DNA of 64,000 bases from positions 1,612,001 to 1,676,000 of the forward strand of contig NC_019892.1 in assembly GCF_000242455.2 (NCBI RefSeq). Reading direction: 5' to 3'. The translations under genes were made by a program, and so were the position numbers. Every line of letters starts with the position of its first letter. Within the stretch, counting starts at the first letter, position 1. Positions 61,483-64,000 of the stretch are shown here, in pieces. Origin of the DNA: Singulisphaera acidiphila DSM 18658 (lineage in GTDB: Bacteria; Planctomycetota; Planctomycetia; Isosphaerales; Isosphaeraceae). Under the pieces are notes generated by a model. It had not been told where the DNA came from, did no database searches, and saw only the letters and a program-made list of their open reading frames with translations.

Positions 61483-62736
61483 TCAGTCCTTGCGCGACCG
61501 TGTCGGTTGATCGACCTCCGGTTGCCTTGTCTGCTGAAGCTTCAACGCGACTTTGCCCGCTTCGCGAAATGCGCGGAGGGCGTTGCCGCCGAGGATTTTC
61601 CGGACGTCGTCGTCGGAGTGGCCACGCTTCAAGAGCTCTTCGGTCAGACGGGGAAAGCAGGACACATCCTCGAGGCCGACCGGCCAGGAGGTGATCCCGT
61701 CAAAGTCGGAGCCGATTCCGACATGGTCGATTCCGGCCACCTTGATGATGTGCTCGATATGGTCGGCGACGTCCGAGATCGTCCCGCGCGGCATTTTGTA
61801 CGCGTCGGTCCACGCCGACATCGCCTTCCTGAACTCGGCGGGGTCCGGGTATTTCTCCCGCAATTCCTGGCGAGCCTTGGCGGTCTCCCGCGCTGCCTCG
61901 GGGACGACGAAGCCGGAGTAGAAGTTGACCATGATGACGCCTCCGTTGCGGGGCAATTCCTTGAGGATGTCATCGGGCACGTTTCGCGGGCTCGGGGCGA
62001 TGGCGAACGCGCCTGAGTGGCTGGCGATCAACGGGGCTTCAGAAACGCGGAGGGCGGCGGCCATCGTTTCGGTAGAGACGTGGGAGATATCCACGAGCAT
62101 CCCGACTCGGTTCATCTCGCGGACGACGCGCTCGCCGAAGGGAGTGAGGCCGTGGTGCCGGTGGACGTCGGTGGCGGCGTCGGCCCAGTCGAGGGTGACG
62201 TTGTGGGTCAGCGTCATGTAGCGGGCTCCCAGGCGGTGAAAGGCCCGGATCTCAGCCAGATCGTTCTCGATTGCGACTCCCCCCTCGATACCGATCAACG
62301 AGGCGATCTTGCCCTCCTTGACGATGCGCTCGAGGTCGTCGGCCGAATAGGCCATCGCGAAGTCATCAGGGTAGCGCTCAACCATGCGGTGGACGAGGTC
62401 GATCTGATCGGTGACGGTTCGCGCCGGGTTGGGCTGCCCGCTCGGGATGTAGACCGACCAGAATTGCGCTTTGACCCCCCCCTCACGAAGCCTGGGGATA
62501 TCAGTCTGGGTCGCTTCGAGCCGCTTGGAGAGGTCGATCTTCTCGAACCGGACGTCGCCGAGGTCGCGGAGGAGCCAGGGAAGATCGTTGTGTCCGTCGA
62601 ACAGGATGGCGGAATCATGGACGCGTCGGGCCCGCTCGGAAACTTCGGTGAGGGGGGGCGCCGCGGCGGCTGAGGTCGTGGCGACGACCAGCCAAACCAT
62701 TCCGAGATTGGTGAGTCCTCGGTACTTCCCATTCAT
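61483..62736 (-). CDS. Membrane dipeptidase (M19 family)
   Basis: 417 aa from ATG 62736. A signal peptide (LGMVWLVVATTSAAAA) is followed by the TIM-barrel. Zn ligands: H49 and D51 in LFDGHNDLPW, Glu in IGIEGG, His in DISHVS and in IASHSGAFA; DHVGIGSDFDG is also conserved. It cleaves dipeptides, including D-amino-acid types. AGGAG lies 11 bases before the ATG. An upstream in-frame region (to 62955) is not used. Confidence 0.94.
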   Translation of the reverse strand: MNGKYRGLTNLGMVWLVVATTSAAAAPPLTEVSERARRVHDSAILFDGHNDLPWLLRDLGDVRFEKIDLSKRLEATQTDIPRLREGGVKAQFWSVYIPSGQPNPARTVTDQIDLVHRMVERYPDDFAMAYSADDLERIVKEGKIASLIGIEGGVAIENDLAEIRAFHRLGARYMTLTHNVTLDWADAATDVHRHHGLTPFGERVVREMNRVGMLVDISHVSTETMAAALRVSEAPLIASHSGAFAIAPSPRNVPDDILKELPRNGGVIMVNFYSGFVVPEAARETAKARQELREKYPDPAEFRKAMSAWTDAYKMPRGTISDVADHIEHIIKVAGIDHVGIGSDFDGITSWPVGLEDVSCFPRLTEELLKRGHSDDDVRKILGGNALRAFREAGKVALKLQQTRQPEVDQPTRSRKD

Positions 62737-63033
62737 AATGACGATGCTCCTACCCTCGTGATACGATCCCAATCTCGGTAAGGCGTCCCTTGACGAGGAG
62801 AGGCGGGACGGCCCACTTATTCTGCGGTCGGGACGGTCGCGGGACAACGGCCAGGGGGGATCGAGTCGGCCGAATCGTGGTCTCCTCCACGCGAGAAAAC
62901 GACGGTTCCGTGAGCCTGGGTTCGAATTACGCCAAGTCCCCTGGCGGGAGGACACCCCAATCCGTTAGACTCTTCCTCTTCTGCTCCGGCCGAGTCGGCG
63001 GGAGTGCACACAAATCAATCGACGAGGTGTCCT
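62737..63033. other. Divergent intergenic region
   Basis: About 300 bases between the dipeptidase and the small zinc-ribbon gene. No gene or strong promoter recognised. TTGACG occurs at 62790 but lacks a good -10 partner. Confidence 0.35.
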
Positions 63034-63153
63034 GTGCCGTTCCGTCCTCGCAAGAAGAAAATGCGTCAGGCCAAGTACTCACGCTGCAAGCGATGCGGCG
63101 GCCAGGTTCGTAAGCACATCGCACGCTGCAAGAAGTGCTCGGAAGCGCAGTAA
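63034..63153 (+). CDS. Small basic zinc-ribbon protein (39 aa)
   Basis: 39 aa, GTG start at 63034 with GAGGTG at 63024-63029 and TAA at 63151-63153. The N-terminus is very basic (MPFRPRKKKMRQAKYSR), followed by two CxxC pairs (C18, C21, C32, C35), so one zinc ribbon is likely. Codon use is normal. The layout recalls ribosomal-protein-like zinc ribbons (L40e type), but this is only a resemblance. Immediate downstream terminator supports a real transcript. Possible RNA or ribosome binding is inferred from charge. Confidence 0.72.
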   Translation: MPFRPRKKKMRQAKYSRCKRCGGQVRKHIARCKKCSEAQ

Positions 63154-63167
63154 GGTTTTTGGGATTT

Positions 63168-63218
63168 GAGGGGGAGGCGGATGCCCGGAATCGGTGATTC
63201 CCCCTCTCCTTTTTTTTC
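63168..63218 (+). terminator. Intrinsic terminator after the zinc-ribbon gene
   Basis: 8-bp stem (63168-63175 with 63199-63206), 23-base loop with inner pairing, and T8 from 63210. It lies 15 bases after the stop codon. Confidence 0.75.
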
Positions 63219-63737
63219 TCTTGTTTCTTGAACTGCCGAGTCACTCCCCCGTCGCTCTGCTCGTGTGACCACCTCACGAAGCCGGAGAACTCTTGCGATC
63301 GACTGTCCCATTCTCATGGGCCGTCAGATCGTTCTTTTTTTGCGCCTTGTCGCAACTCAACAAATGAGTCTCGAGCCGGGGCCGACTGCACGTCCCCCCT
63401 TCTGTAAAGCGGATACGGGCCGCTATCGCTGCTTTAGCCTTCGCTTACGACAAGCTTGACCTCGCCACCTTTCCCCCTTGGTAAAGGGGATCACCGAGGT
63501 GAGATGTCGGCGGTCGTACTCGAGCGGTACTTCCTTCCATGCTGGTCTTGATCCCGGTGATCGTCGATTCGCCAACGATGGCGGCCTGACTCTTGTCGTA
63601 GGTCGCCTCGTTTGTTAGTTTCGGCCATCAGCCTCCTACGGGCTCGGACCGGAGCGAGGGCGATCACCCGTTTTTTAGACTTGAGTGTCCCGCTCGGTCG
63701 GTCGTCCGTTGGCATCCCTTTTGAGGAAACCAAAGAG
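63219..63737. other. Intergenic region
   Basis: About 520 bases. Frames on the minus strand (for example 63946-63491) overlap the next gene and are not protein-like. No RNA gene was seen. No convincing promoter for the next gene. Confidence 0.4.
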
Positions 63738-64000
63738 ATGAGCCAGAGCTTGAGGACCATTGTGACGTCTGCCTTGGTGGCGGCTGCATGTCTACTTCTG
63801 GCGGAGTGGGCCGTTGCTGCCGACCCGGTCGAAGGACCCGTGGAGCCGACGCGCGAGTTCGAGATCAGGAACGATCGCGCGGTGCTGGCCGGCAAGGAGA
63901 TCGATCTTTGGGGCCTCAGGTGCGGCAACGCGTTGCTCAGTGACACGGTTACTGAGCGTCATATTAACAATTTCGATAATATGGTTGCCCACGGGATCAA
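63738..64000 (+). CDS. N-terminus of a secreted protein, cut by the window edge
   Basis: At least 87 codons from ATG 63738; the gene runs off the right edge. GAGGAAA lies about nine bases upstream. A signal peptide (residues 8-28: IVTSALVAAACLLLAEWAVAA) is followed by FEIRNDRAVLAGKEIDLWGLR and LLSDTVTERHINNFDNMVAHGI. The IDLWGLRCGN... N-FDNM pattern looks like the first beta-strand/helix of a glycoside-hydrolase-like TIM barrel, but too little is seen to be sure. Confidence 0.7.
   Translation, partial: MSQSLRTIVTSALVAAACLLLAEWAVAADPVEGPVEPTREFEIRNDRAVLAGKEIDLWGLRCGNALLSDTVTERHINNFDNMVAHGI

Noticed and set aside
63491..63946. 151-codon minus-strand frame at the right end
   Set aside because: Overlaps the signal-peptide gene starting at 63738, which has better start and codon use.
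1..64000. CRISPR arrays, insertion sequences, prophage genes
   Set aside because: No regularly spaced direct repeats, transposase, integrase with phage genes or terminal inverted repeats were seen. The tyrosine recombinase looks like housekeeping Xer.

Overview
The window is a single, dense, high-GC chromosomal segment that looks planctomycete. The pointers are a Tat-exported DUF1501 protein, a secreted DUF1080 protein, an ECF sigma factor with a very long membrane-anchored C-terminal extension, large OmpL-like and OprP-like porins, secreted TPR proteins, an Asp-rich low-complexity protein, a c-heme/copper-monooxygenase fusion and an MCE-OmpA fusion. Family Isosphaeraceae is my guess; the phylum call is firmer. 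I saw no prophage, insertion sequence, CRISPR array or genomic island. This is mostly housekeeping plus cell-envelope DNA.

Layout. 1-4.4 kb: a urease operon entered inside ureB (ureB'-ureC-ureF-ureG-ureD) closed by a strong terminator. 4.4-13.9 kb: envelope and secreted proteins (two porins, a TPR protein, a SnoaL-like lipid- or ligand-pocket protein, a Gly/Pro-repeat TPR protein). 14.7-18.7 kb: SDR, tRNA-His, Gfo/Idh/MocA oxidoreductase, Asp-rich protein and a short TPR protein. 18.8-26.3 kb: purine nucleoside phosphorylase, ileS, then a WecA/MraY-type transferase and an O-antigen ligase-like protein that probably act together on lipid-linked glycans. 26.4-30.7 kb: a heme/copper protein and an M16 protease. 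31.1-35.8 kb: the SRP RNA gene followed by dnaX-ybaB-recR and rpoN. 36-41.4 kb: DUF1501, a degenerate sigma-54-type activator, a XerC/D recombinase and a hotdog thioesterase. 41.6-49.1 kb: the ECF sigma fusion, an FHA-GAF histidine kinase, a DUF6263-like protein, and an MCE lipid-transport pair (mlaD-OmpA fusion, mlaE). 49.6-58.6 kb: phosphatase, def, rhomboid, an LDH2-like protein, a beta-CASP nuclease, and trpB/trpA. 59-64 kb: DUF1080 protein, di-heme cytochrome, membrane dipeptidase, a 39-residue zinc-ribbon protein, and the start of a secreted protein cut by the window end.

The most notable observations are: (1) an A9 run in dnaX containing A AAA AAG, with immediate stop codons in both alternative frames, which predicts a short gamma form made by slippage or frameshifting; (2) an NtrC-like protein that has lost both the receiver phospho-acceptor Asp and the GAFTGA sigma-54 contact loop, although rpoN lies about 2 kb away; (3) an ECF sigma factor fused through a membrane segment to an STN-like domain; (4) an MCE domain fused to an OmpA peptidoglycan-binding domain; (5) an orphan intrinsic terminator with no annotated transcript; (6) a tiny basic zinc-ribbon gene; and (7) a probable frameshift in a secreted protein near 7.04-7.06 kb.
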